DNA of 64,000 nucleotides from Ustulina deusta (lineage: Eukaryota > Ascomycota > Sordariomycetes > Xylariales > Xylariaceae): the NCBI GenBank assembly GCA_023159155.1, contig JAJNNX010000061.1, forward strand, positions 248,001 through 312,000, written 5' to 3'. The notes under the pieces are model-generated. The model did no database searches. It saw nothing but the letters and a program-made list of their open reading frames with translations, and was not told the DNA's origin. The translations under genes were made by a program, and so were the position numbers. Of the stretch, positions 11,510 to 22,126 are shown one piece after another (the stretch's first letter is position 1; every line of letters begins with the position of its first letter).

Positions 11510-13180
11510 CTTATATAATTTTAGTCCTATTACTCCTATGCTTATATCTATGCTTTTTTGTTCTTAAACTCCTATGCCAAGCTAATATCCTTGCCTAACT
11601 ATTTAGTACTAAACTATTTGTTAAACTTGTAACTAAAGCTTTTATACTTTATTAAGTATTAGAATTAGCGTTTAACTATTCTAGTAGTTATAATATATTC
11701 TTTAAAATAATCTATTGCATAGATTAAACCAATAGGTAAGAGTAAACAGCTGTATTTATTAAATATAGCTAGCTTAAAATAATTTATTGAAATAATATTA
11801 TAAATCTATGCGTTATATTAAAATAAATCTAACTTATAGGCCAATGTGCTAATTTTTTTAAAAATACAAAAAAGTCTAACGTACTATTACAACATTTTTA
11901 GTTTTAATACTAAAATAAAAAAAATACTATATTTTTTATAAAGCCTAAAAAAGACTTAGTTATTAATATTAAAAAATTTTAGCTATTTTTAAGCGTTATA
12001 ATACTTTTTTATAGTTATAAATATTAAAGCTATAGCGTCTGCTGCTTTAATTTATATAGCAGGAAAAAAAATTAACTGTTTAGCTTTATAGAATATCTAA
12101 CAATATATAAATATATTTATAATACTAGCAAAAGAAAAGCTGTAAGCTAACTTGTTTAAAAATTTATTTATTATAGTATGTTTAAAATTATTATATTTAA
12201 ACTATAGCTAAAAGAATACTTAGAGCTATTTAATTAAATTATTTATAGTATAGATATAATATTAAAAAATTAATTGTGTTGTTTATATAACAATTTTAAA
12301 TTAGCTGTTAGCCTATAAGTAATATGCTGCAGCGTATAATAATTTAGTATTGAGTTTTTTTTAAACCGCTAACTAAAAACCTAATAAAAACTTAAAATTT
12401 TAGTTAGAAATAATAACTTTAAGGATTTTCTATCTAATAATAAGAAGTTTTTTAATTAAAGCTTAGCTTTATTATTTAGTTGTTTATTTTTTACTACTAG
12501 GTATAAATTAAGCTTTTTTGATTAGTTTATATATAACTATTATAGTAAAATTAAAACTACTTGCAGCTAAAGGTAAAACTATAATAAAATTGATTATAAT
12601 CTAATAATATAAATATAATAAAAAAAAATTAGCTGTAGATTTTTATAAAGTTTATGTTTGTATAGCTATAGAACTTGGCACTTTAAGCATTTATTAATAT
12701 ATTTTTAAAACATTTTAGCTTTTAATAAATATAAAATAATTATAAAAAGTATATTAATTTTTTATAGCTAATATAATTAAATTTATAAATAATGTTCTAA
12801 AAGTTAAAAAAATATAACTATAGGATATAAAAGTAGTTTATAGCAGTGTTTGTCTAAAATTATAATAAACTTTTGTTAATATAAAAAGGCAAGCTAGCTT
12901 AGTTCTAGGGTACTAACGTAGCTTTTTTTTTTAATATATCTAGCGTTATTTTAAAAAAAAGGTTTTTTAAGTAACTTTTTTAAAGCTAATCTTTAAACTT
13001 TAGGTTAATTATAATTAATAAAACTAAATCTTAGGTTGGGTTGCTTAGCAAAATATTAAAGTTTGTATTAATATTGAAATTATTTAATTTAAGATTAGTT
13101 GTTTGTATTAGTAATAGTTAGATCTGCTATAGTACCTAATATATAGCCTAGTGCTTTTTGTAATTATTTAGTAATTAATC

Positions 13181-13291
13181 TAAACTACTAGGATCTATTG
13201 GGTCGGGGTTAGCGATATAATGTAGGAAGTCTTTCGGGAGCTTGCTAAGTATGTTAGGGATAATATAGTATTGACCCGGTTTGTAGAGGAC
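13181..13291 (-). pseudogene. Remnant of Ty3/gypsy pol (RNase H end)
   Basis: One of the few parts of the AT block with readable codons. Thirty-seven codons read without a stop on the minus strand, beginning VLYKPGQYYIIPNILSKLP. The H/Y-K-P-G then 8-9 residues then L-S-R/K-L pattern is the usual end of gypsy-type RNase H (compare the consensus KPG..N.V.DALSRL). The codon just upstream is TAA, which would be CAA before a C-to-T change. The call rests on motif resemblance only. Confidence 0.55.
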
Positions 13292-16200
13292 TTATATTTT
13301 GAATTAGCTAATATATTCTAGTGCTTAAACAATCTGCTTATTAGTATTGCTTGCTATTATAAAGTTTATAATATTTAATTATTTTTATAAGCTTAGGATA
13401 TTTTTATAGTTAGTAAAAATAATTAGTAAAAAGACTTTTGTAGTATTAAACTAATAGTAGTATTTTTTAAAAAACTAAACAAAATTGCATAGTTTTATTT
13501 TAGTAAGCTAATATTTTATTTTAGTATTAGTTAAAAAGTATAAAAAAAAAGCTATAGTTTAAATAATATATTTTAAAAAATAATTAATAATAATTTTATT
13601 TTGTATTATTTTAGAAATAACTTTATTTTTAATATAGTATATTTTTATATTTATATTGTTAGTAGATATATTAAAATTAGCGAATAGTTATTAAACTAGT
13701 AAACAAAAAGCTAAAAAAATATTATTAAAAAAGGGTTTTTTAATTTATATAAATATTATATATTTTTTTTTAGTAAAGAAAGCAAATATTATTATAATAG
13801 TTTATATGTATTAGATATATTTAAATTAATTTGATTTGGCCCGCCTAAAGAGCTCGGTTTTATATTTTTAAAAAAGCTTAATAAAAATCCTGTATAATAA
13901 ATAAGCAGTTTTTAGCTAGGTTATAAAACTAATAAAAATCTTTAGATTTTTAAGTATTTTTAGAAATTTAAGCTTTTTAACTATGTTAAACTGTTTAGTT
14001 ATAGTTATTATACTAAAAAAGTTAACTAATTTTTTTAGTATAACTATGCTAAAAAATCTAACGTATAACTTAGAAAATTTTATATTAATATTCCTATTAT
14101 AGAATATTATAAAAATATTTTATAGGTTATAAATATGATTTTTTAATGTAGTAGATAGAATAACTATATTATTATAGTATAACTTAGCAATTATATTTTA
14201 TAAAAAAAAATCTATTTAATATTATATATAAGTATTGCTATTTTTATAGCTTATTATAGCATATATAAATATATATTGCTTTTTATATGTATTAATTATA
14301 AAAGCCTACTACAAACTTAGATAGATTTTTTATTAGTAATAAAATATAATAGTATTAAGGACTGTTTAATATAGCTTACTAGCAATATAGTTTATAATTT
14401 TGTTTTAAGTTTATATTAAATAAGTATTTTAAAAAGTAATTTTATTAAATAGTTTAATATTAATAACTATTCTGCTGTTTTTTTTTTTAATTATATATAG
14501 TATTAATAGTTATTAAAACTATATTTTTTGTATCTGGCCGCAAACTAATATAGTTTTTATAATTTATTGGATTTTTTAGATTATAAAAACAAAAAAAGAA
14601 AATAAAACTAGCTTTTTAGTTCTATAAGCTTTGTTATGTATTACAAACTTATTAACTATGTTTTTGATTATTTTTTAGCTGTTTTAGTTTAAAGGATAGA
14701 TCTAATAATGCTTAGGAATATTTTTTTATTAGTTTAGCTTAAGCTAAACTTTTATTTATTTGTTTTTAGAAATATTTATAAACTTTATATCTTTAAATAT
14801 AATTTTATATTTATTTAGTAGTATATTTATTTTTATAAAAAGCTTTAAGTTAGTTAAGTTATTATAAATATTAATGCTAATATATAAATATTTGACTATA
14901 TATTTTAAGTTATATATAAATATTGTATTAAAATATATTTAATTTTTTTTAGAGCAGGATAGTTTATATAAAGCAAACTTTATAGCAGCTAGAATATTAG
15001 TTTTATTAATCTAATAAGTTATATATTCTAGATCTATTATTATTAGGTGTTTAATAATATAATTAATAGGAATTTTTACTAGTTAATTTATATTATTACA
15101 AATAAAAATTTTAGATATTGCTATATTAGTAAATATAGCAAATGTGCTAACCTGTAATTTAAATAGTTTAAAAAAAAAGTTCTAACTATTATTTATAGCT
15201 ATATAATGTATAGAAACCAATGTATAACTGTTAGGTTATATTATTTTAAGTTTAGTTGTAGTAACTAAGATATTCTAAGGCTTGCTATGTAATATAGTAT
15301 TTATTAGGATAGTTATGTTATAGAACTATATAATAGCTTATTTTTGGAATATTAAAATATTAAATTTTTTTAGCTTTAGTATGTTTATATTAATTAGTAT
15401 ATATGTTTAGAGATTGTTTATAACTGTAACCTTACGGATAAAATAGGTTGTGGCTGCTTGGCTAGATAACGTAGCTTTGCTTTAGAAGTATATATCTATT
15501 ATAATATAGTTATTGGAAGTATAGAACGTAGCGCCGAAACTTTTTAATATAAAAGAAATAGTTTGTTTTTTTTAAATAATATAAATATAGTTTTTTTTAA
15601 TCTAGGCTTTATTTTTTAATATTTTTGAATATTTTGTATTATTATATATGTTTAGTTAATATATTAGATTTTATAGGTTAGGTATAATATAGAATTTAAA
15701 GTAGCTGTAAGACTAGAAGCTAAAACTTATGCTTATACTAACTAATAGCGCTATAAAATAAATAATAAAAGGAATTTTTTTTAGAAAAACTATATTTTGC
15801 TTTAGTGCTAGGTTAAGCATATTTTTAATATTTATTTTGTATTAAACTTATTAGATTAAAGCTTTAGTAGTTTTATAATTTTTATAAAAGTGTTTATAAA
15901 GTATATTATTATTAAAAAAAATTGCTATATAAATCTGGCAGATCTTAGTATATTTAAAACTATATAATCTAAAACTATTAGGCTTAAAGTTATTAAATAA
16001 ATAATAGACTATAATAAATTTATAGTCTTTAGCTAGTTTTAAAAAAGGTTTATATATAGTTATATTTTTTCTGGCTAATAAAAGGGCATAGTATATAGTA
16101 TAAGGGTTTTTTTTTATAAATTAGGAAAGATTAGCTTTTATATTAGCAAAATCTTTTTAATTAAATAATTATGCTAGTAGGGTTTTTTTTTATTATTAAA

Positions 16201-16401
16201 AGTAAGTATTATATATTTTAGATTAATTGTTAAATAAGTAATCTTGTTTTAGATATTTTTTACTATAATATATTTTTTAATTTTTTGGTTGTTATTTTGG
16301 CTACTATTAGGCTAGTTCTTTAAGTAGCAAAGCAGGCAAATATTATTTATATAGGATAATATTAGCTAAAAAAAGGTTTAGTATTTATGTAGGCCACTAA
16401 T

Positions 16402-16659
16402 ATGGCTAAGCAAGCTACTACTACTATTATTACTACTACTGCTATTGCTACTATTGCTAAAATATAAAACCTTGCTAAATCTAAAGTGTATTTTAGGGCT
16501 GACTATATGGTTAAAGTATGCGCTAGTAGTATGGGCTTTAGGTTTGGGGTTGCTAAGGTTATAGATATTAGGGGTTATATTAAAGAATATTTCTATTATA
16601 TTAACCTAGGTTACTGCCACGCCTATACTAGTACTATTATATATACTAAAAGTTATTAG
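16402..16659 (+). other. Readable plus-strand frame inside the AT block
   Basis: From ATG 16402 a frame of about 85 codons reads through with only one in-frame TAA (16465-16467) before a TAG at 16657-16659. The N-terminal part is a Thr/Ile/Ala repeat (ACT, ATT and GCT codons). The rest, starting AKSKVYFRADYMVKVC, looks like protein with a mixed composition (Cys, Gly, Arg). It is less AT-rich than its surroundings and runs opposite to the pol remnant. I do not recognise it. It could be a segment of another nested element, a captured sequence, or chance. Confidence 0.3.
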
Positions 16660-18126
16660 TTTTATTTTAAAGAAAATATAAACAAAAAAAAGAAAGGTTT
16701 GTATTATTTATTTATTGAAAAGGTATAATATATTTTTTATAGGTTATTTTTTTTAGTATACTTTTATATTTATAGATCTATGTAATAAAAATATTTATTA
16801 TAGTAGTTTTAGTAAAAATAGTAAGTTAGCTTTAGATATTTTTATTAAAAATTTTAAAAATAACTTTTAGCTAATTTGTATTATTTTAATTATAGTTTTT
16901 AGTGTTCTAGATAATATGTTAGACAAAACTTATTATATTATAATTTTTATAGATATTTTTTAGTATAAATTTATAAGTTTAGAGTTTAACTATTGCTATA
17001 AACTATAAAAACTTAAATTATTTAATAAGTTTATTAAAAATAGCTTAAATAGTAGCTGTTTTTAAAAGCTTATGATTTGCTTTAAATAAAACTTATAAGT
17101 ACTAAATTAAAGCTAAACTTAAAAAGTATTAGGTCTAGATTTTTTATATTTTAGCTTTAGTTTATTAAATAGCTAAATACTTAAAGTGGTCCGTAAAAGT
17201 ATAAATATTTGTATATTTAATAATTTTATTATTAGCAATAAGTTTTATAAACGTAAAATTTTTAGCGCTAGGATTAAAATAATTTATATTAATAAACCAG
17301 AGTTCTAATATAGTTTTTTATTGTTAAACTATAATCAAAAGCTAGGCTATATTTTAAGTATTCTAAGTAAATTATGCAGTTAGTAGTACTGCTATATTCT
17401 AAACGTAACGTTTATTTTAATAAGCAATAGTATTTTAAAAAAGGCGTTAAGCCTTTTTTGTAGTAAGTAGTATAGCTATATTATTAGCTAGGGGATCTTT
17501 TAATAAAAAATATTTAGAAAAAAATAATAGATTATAAATATAAAATTTGTTAAGCTAAACTAATAAATCTTTAAAGTTTTAAAAATTAATAAGTTTATTT
17601 GGTATAATAAGTAATGCTTGCTATTTGCGGAGCAAAGTAACTATTGTTTTTTTTTAAAATAATAATGTGTTTTGTTCTAATAATAATATGTTTAGCTGTT
17701 CTAAAAAAAGTGGTAAGTTATTTAGTAGTGGACTTTTTTGTTTAGTATATAGAATGTGTTTTTTTTAGTATTTAAAAAATATAGTAAATTAACGGTAAGA
17801 TTTAACCTAGGCAAGCAAATAATTAAGTTTTAGTTTTGTAGTATAGTTAATATTGGGTGCTAGGTCCTAAGCAAATTAAATGTTTTAATTTATAACTAAT
17901 ATAACTAAAAAGTGATCTATGCTAATAAACCTGTGTAGCTAGCGTACTAAAAAAAGATCTTTAGGGCAATAAGTTATTAGTATAAAGGTTTAAAGCTATA
18001 TAATTAGAAAAAGAAGTAATAATAACCCTAGGGTAGCTCCAAATAATAATAGGTTAATTAAACTAAGCTAGTAAAAAAAACAATAGTAATAGCGGTTGAT
18101 AGCGCAACAATTGCTAGCTACTAATT

Positions 18127-18337
18127 TGTAATAATATAAGTAGATTAATCTAAATATATAAGAGTTATAGAACAGATAAAAGATCTGTACTGTGGCTACT
18201 ATGTATATACTGCTACTTATAGTGGATATGCGGGTCATATGACACTAAGCCCCTAAATATATATGGCGCTACGTATTATGAAGAAGATTTACCCAATATA
18301 AGTAACTACTCCAATGCTGACTTATCCTAAATACACA
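18127..18337 (-). repeat. Right LTR (5' LTR of the minus-oriented element)
   Basis: Direct copy of the left LTR. It starts TGTAATAA on the plus strand and ends near AAATACACA, so on the minus strand it reads TGTGTATTTAGG...TTACA with the TG...CA ends typical of LTRs. It is more G/C-rich than the left copy in its right half and more degraded in its left half. Flanking 5-mers do not give a clean target-site duplication. Confidence 0.75.
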
Positions 18338-19009
18338 AGCATGTGATTATGCCTCGGGTGGAAGCTCGCACCGTCTTGGTGAGATCACCTTCGCCTCGGC
18401 GATTGAGGGCTGTTGATGAGGGTGCAAGGTTACCCAAATTACTTGTTTTCGGAGGCGGTTCCTCGGCTGAGAAGGTTGTACACTGGTACCTATTTGGCGG
18501 GCAGTTATGCAGTATTGGGTCAATGAGTTACCTAATGCCCATTTTCACGTTGGTGGTCTCGTGAGAGGCTGAATGCGGACTGGAGGGTTAGCCAATCAAC
18601 ACCATGCAATACGAACTTGGCGGGCTCTCGAACCATTTTGTTGGGTCATGTCTGGGGTTGTCTTAACCAAAAGGGGCAGGCGGTGAAGCACTTCCCACCT
18701 TTGTGCGTCATTCTCAGCAAGGTAGAAACGGCAGAACCATTGGTGGTTGCCCGACGAGCAACCTAGGCTTGTCACATGAACTGAAATGTGCCGAGTTGCA
18801 GGAGATGAACCTACTTCATCTTCCCATACAAAACCGCTTGCGCACGCCCGATCTATGTTGCCAACCTCCCTAAGCCGACCTATATGAGGATAATTCTCCA
18901 TCTGTCCCGACCATCGATTTGCTCTTGCTCGGCGTTCTCGACCTTCGTGTTCCCTGTTCTTCGCCCACACCGGTCCCATTTTAGACCATTTTCCACCCAC
19001 CTGCCCAAT
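18338..19009. other. Intergenic, GPD1 upstream region
   Basis: About 670 nt of normal-composition DNA between the right LTR and the GPD1 start, expected to hold the GPD1 promoter and 5' UTR. Open frames here are short and unsupported. Confidence 0.5.
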
Positions 19010-20364
19010 ATGGCCCCTGGATTTCTGAGTGTGAACGACAATGGGATGGCTGAAAAGAGACACAAGGTCACAGTCATTGGCTCCGGAAACTGGTTTGTCG
19101 TCACCTCGAGACTCCCTACGCAAAGAGAACGGACAAGCTAACAATGTGTGTCATTAGGGGCTCGACCATAGCCAAGATTGCTGCCGAAAACACCAAGACA
19201 CATCCAGAGCTTTTCGAGGAGCAGGTGCAGATGTGGGTGTATGAGGAAGAGGTCACACACCAGGGGAAGACGGAGAAGCTCTCGAACGTCATCAACACGC
19301 ACCACGAGAATATCAAGTACCTGCCCAACATCAAGCTACCCACCAACCTCGTCGCGAACCCCTCCCTCGAAGATGCCGTCCAGGGCTCCTCCATTCTCAT
19401 CTTCAACCTCCCCCACGAGTTCATCCATAGAACCTGCAGTCAGCTGAAGGGGAAGATTGTGCCGTACGCCCGCGCCATATCATGCATCAAAGGTGTTGAT
19501 GTTTCGGACGAGGGCGTGTCTCTTTTCTCGGAATGGATTGGTGATGGTTTGGGCATCTACTGCGGCGCACTCTCAGGTGCCAACCTCGCTTCCGAGATTG
19601 CTCAAGAGAAGCTGTCTGAGACTACCATTGCATATGATCCGCCACCGATGGATAACTCTCGCAATCCCTCCCAGAATGCTACCCCGCGATCCGCCACACC
19701 TGCTCGCGGTGACCAGCGGACTTCCGCCGCAGAGCTAAGCATAACACCCTTGGTAGAGTTGCAGCACAGAGACGCTCGTGGGAGGATTAGTAAAACCCGC
19801 CTGACTCCTGTCCCGCCAGAGTATCCGCCACTCGACCACGACACATTCAAGGCCCTATTTCAGCGGCCCTACTTCCTCGTCAGCATGGTTTCTGACGTAG
19901 CCGGCACCTCTCTTGGTGGGGCGCTCAAAAACATCGTTGCTTTAGCGGCCGGTTTTGTTGTAGGCAAGGGCTGGGGAAACAACGCCAAGTCAGCCATTAT
20001 GCGTGTTGGCCTGTTGGAGATGATCAAGTTTGGCAAGGAGTTCTTCGGCGAGACTGTATCTACCGCCACCTTCACAAAGGAAAGCGCAGGCGTTGCCGAC
20101 CTGATCACGAGTTGCTCCGGAGGTCGCAACTTCAACGGCGCTAAACTTGCTGTCGAGCGAGGCGTCTCGGTCCAAGAGGTTGAGCAAAAGGAGCTCAACG
20201 GCCAAAAGCTACAGGGAACGAGCACGGCAGCCGAGGTATACTCGTTCTTACAGAAGCGGGGTTTAGAGAAAGACTACCCGCTGTTCACGGCAGTGTACGA
20301 CATTTTGGAAGGCAGGAAAACAGTAGATGATATCCCAGCAATATTGGCACAGGCGCAATCGTAA
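19010..20364 (+). CDS. GPD1: Glycerol-3-phosphate dehydrogenase (NAD+)
   Basis: Reduces dihydroxyacetone phosphate to sn-glycerol 3-phosphate with NADH in the cytosol, for glycerol production, osmotic balance and lipid synthesis. Exons 19010-19092 and 19158-20364 join in phase 2 across a 65-nt intron (GTTTGT donor, GCTAAC branch, TTAG acceptor) to give 429 residues. The join rebuilds the nucleotide-binding loop VIGSGNWGSTIAKI (Gly24, Gly26, Gly29). [13 protein letters not shown] carries the expected catalytic Lys285. A Pro/Ser/Thr-rich insertion lies at about residues 188-250, between the NAD and substrate domains, and explains why the protein is longer than the yeast enzyme (about 390). A second ATG at codon 13 ([10 protein letters not shown]) is a possible shorter start; the upstream ATG is kept because it is in frame and in exon 1. 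The gene is convergent with the next one. Confidence 0.95.
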
Positions 20365-20791
20365 ACTAGGTGGTACGGCAGGACGGGGACTACGGTTTGA
20401 GAAACATACAACTAGACCTAGACATTGTACGCAGCCGGCGGGATTCTTGAAAATACGACATTATGACGCAGGCACTGACTCGGATATTGATCTTAATGCA
20501 CACATATAATTGGACACATTGGATGCGTTCTATTTCCTACTCGCCCAAACTGGTGTCTACTACCTCATGTGATTCTACCTCTAATTTAATAACAATACGG
20601 CATTACTGTCAATCCTAATTCTTCTCAAGCCAAAGCTCGGAAAGCCGGGTACAGCATGACGCAAGGGAGTGGCGCGTTCTCGCCATCTACCACGATGATC
20701 GCGTGATCTCTATATACGTTACAAATCAAACTAACGGCATGCCATAGACACAGACACGCAGAAAACAAACTATGCTAGTCTACTTACCTAC
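20365..20791. other. Intergenic between convergent genes
   Basis: About 430 nt holding the two 3' ends. No gene or structure is noted. Confidence 0.5.
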
Positions 20792-22126
20792 CTACCAATC
20801 ACTCAAAAGCCTATTCTTTTCACCTCCCGCCCTATCCGTCATAATTATCCTCCTGCTATTCCTCCTCCTCCTCGCCTTTTCTTCTCCTCTGCAAACCAGA
20901 TCCTCATCTTCCGACATGGTGCGCTCGCCATCGCCGAAAACAGGCCTGAAGAAGGCGTCGTAGAGGTTCCAGAGGAGATTCATCCAGACCGTAGTCGCGA
21001 CGCCGAGCCAGCGCGGCGTGCGGCCGACGTCGTCGGCGAGCAGGTAGCCCAGGGCCAGCATCAGCAGGAACCCGGGCAGCGCGACGAGCAGGAACAGGAC
21101 GCGGCCGACGCACTGCCAGGCGCGCGTGATGGCGTAGGGCTCGAGCCGCGCCAGGTACGCCTGGTAGTCGTCGGGCAGGGCGTGCTCGCGCGCGCCGTCC
21201 CGGATCAGCTTTAGGTAGCGCCCCGACGGCTGCGCGTAGTCTGTGCCCGGCCTGCGGACGGGGAGGAGGAGACGGCGGAGCCAGGGTTGCTTTCTCGGGT
21301 CGTCGTCGTCGTCATCGTCATCGTCGGCTCCTCCGTTCTGGCCTGGATCCTCGGGATCAGGTAGATCTGGCAACGAGGGCGCGTACAGGGTGTGTGCGAG
21401 GAACGGCTTCGGCAGATCCGGGATGGGCGGCTTCTCGGGCACGTGCAGTGCGGGTGGCAGCTCGAGGCACGGTGTCAGCACGTCGTGGTAGCCTTGCCCG
21501 CCGCCCTCAGTGCGGATTATTGTCGCATAGTCCTCGGGCGTCACCTCGTAGACGACACCGTAGAGGCCCTTCGACCACGTCGGGCGCAGATTAGCATTAT
21601 CATCGTCATCATTCCCCCGGGCCGCGGGAGATGGCGATGGTGATGATGCACTGTAGGGTGGTGCAGGAGGGAATTTCGGCGGGTTCCCTGGAATCGGGAC
21701 CGGGACCGGGATCGGTGGCTTGGGGATCTTACGCGGGCGCGTGTTGGCGAAGCACGGCTCGTTGTACGGGATGCCGGGCAGGTCGAAGGACAGGTCGAAC
21801 GCCGGCGCCGACACGTTGATCTGGCTTATGGGGCGGATCCCGCGAAAGCCGAGGAAGGTCTCGGCGCACAGGTTCGAGCCGTATGCGAGGTAGAGGATTG
21901 TCTTGGCGGAGGAGGAGGAGGGGTTGTCGGCGGAGGCGAGAGCGAGCCGTTCGCTCGATGTCTTGGGGATGCTGGAGAGGGGCGGATACGACTCGGGCGA
22001 GGGCGCGCGACGGCACCAGGTGGAGGAATTGCAGAGTCGTCGCAAGCAGCGCTGTCCTTGCTCGGGCGCGGGAATCGACTGCGCGTCCCGGCCCTCCTCT
22101 GCCCTGGTGTCTGGCTGTTGGGTCAT
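20792..22126 (-). CDS. Gamma-glutamylcyclotransferase-like protein with C-terminal membrane segments
   Basis: Single-exon gene of 444 residues. The segment ILYLAYGSNL (77-86) is the hallmark loop of the gamma-glutamylcyclotransferase/AIG2 fold, and YGVVYEVTPEDY (189-200) followed by Glu207 in TEGGG matches the family's catalytic-Glu region. Members cleave gamma-glutamyl amino acids or glutathione to 5-oxoproline, but substrate cannot be read from sequence. The fold is stretched by low-complexity insertions: Pro-rich 133-160, Ser/Pro/Asp-rich 160-178, and a run of nine Asp at 268-276. After the domain come two hydrophobic segments, about 340-364 and 373-391, and a basic tail, suggesting membrane anchoring. 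The ATG at 22126 is the only good start. GC is high, unlike the AT-rich surroundings. Domain identity is firm; the exact activity is inferred. Confidence 0.82.
   Translation of the reverse strand: MTQQPDTRAEEGRDAQSIPAPEQGQRCLRRLCNSSTWCRRAPSPESYPPLSSIPKTSSERLALASADNPSSSSAKTILYLAYGSNLCAETFLGFRGIRPISQINVSAPAFDLSFDLPGIPYNEPCFANTRPRKIPKPPIPVPVPIPGNPPKFPPAPPYSASSPSPSPAARGNDDDDNANLRPTWSKGLYGVVYEVTPEDYATIIRTEGGGQGYHDVLTPCLELPPALHVPEKPPIPDLPKPFLAHTLYAPSLPDLPDPEDPGQNGGADDDDDDDDDPRKQPWLRRLLLPVRRPGTDYAQPSGRYLKLIRDGAREHALPDDYQAYLARLEPYAITRAWQCVGRVLFLLVALPGFLLMLALGYLLADDVGRTPRWLGVATTVWMNLLWNLYDAFFRPVFGDGERTMSEDEDLVCRGEEKARRRRNSRRIIMTDRAGGEKNRLLSDW

Larger units (their letters stand above)
11312..18337 (-). 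mobile_element. RIP-degraded LTR retrotransposon, Ty3/gypsy-like, minus orientation
   Basis: A 7.0 kb block of extreme AT content bounded by two direct repeats of about 200 nt. Almost every frame is closed by TAA/TAG. Surviving C residues stand mostly before T (GCT, AGCT, TAGCTA) while CpA is scarce and TpA very abundant, the pattern expected from repeat-induced point mutation. A readable minus-strand stretch at 13291-13181 resembles the C-terminal end of a gypsy RNase H, which sets the orientation: 5' LTR on the right (18337-18127), 3' LTR on the left (about 11509-11312), and about 1.7 kb left of the RNase H for an integrase. The length fits a full element. No convincing target-site duplication, primer-binding site or intact gag/pol frame could be seen. 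Confidence 0.8.

Noticed and set aside
11312..18337. AT-rich block as mitochondrial DNA insert or centromere core
   Set aside because: Direct LTR-like repeats at both ends and a gypsy-like pol remnant explain it better; no mitochondrial gene was readable.
11300..18345. Target-site duplication for the LTR element
   Set aside because: The 5-mers outside the two repeats (CTAAG on the left, AGCAT or CAAGC on the right) do not match; mutation or a wrong boundary may hide it.
18600..18660. tRNA-like GGTTCGAGA on the minus strand
   Set aside because: The neighbouring bases do not pair into a T-arm, and no acceptor or anticodon stem was found.
18596..19144. 182-codon minus-strand frame in the GPD1 promoter region
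   Set aside because: Overlaps the first exon of GPD1 and has no motif.
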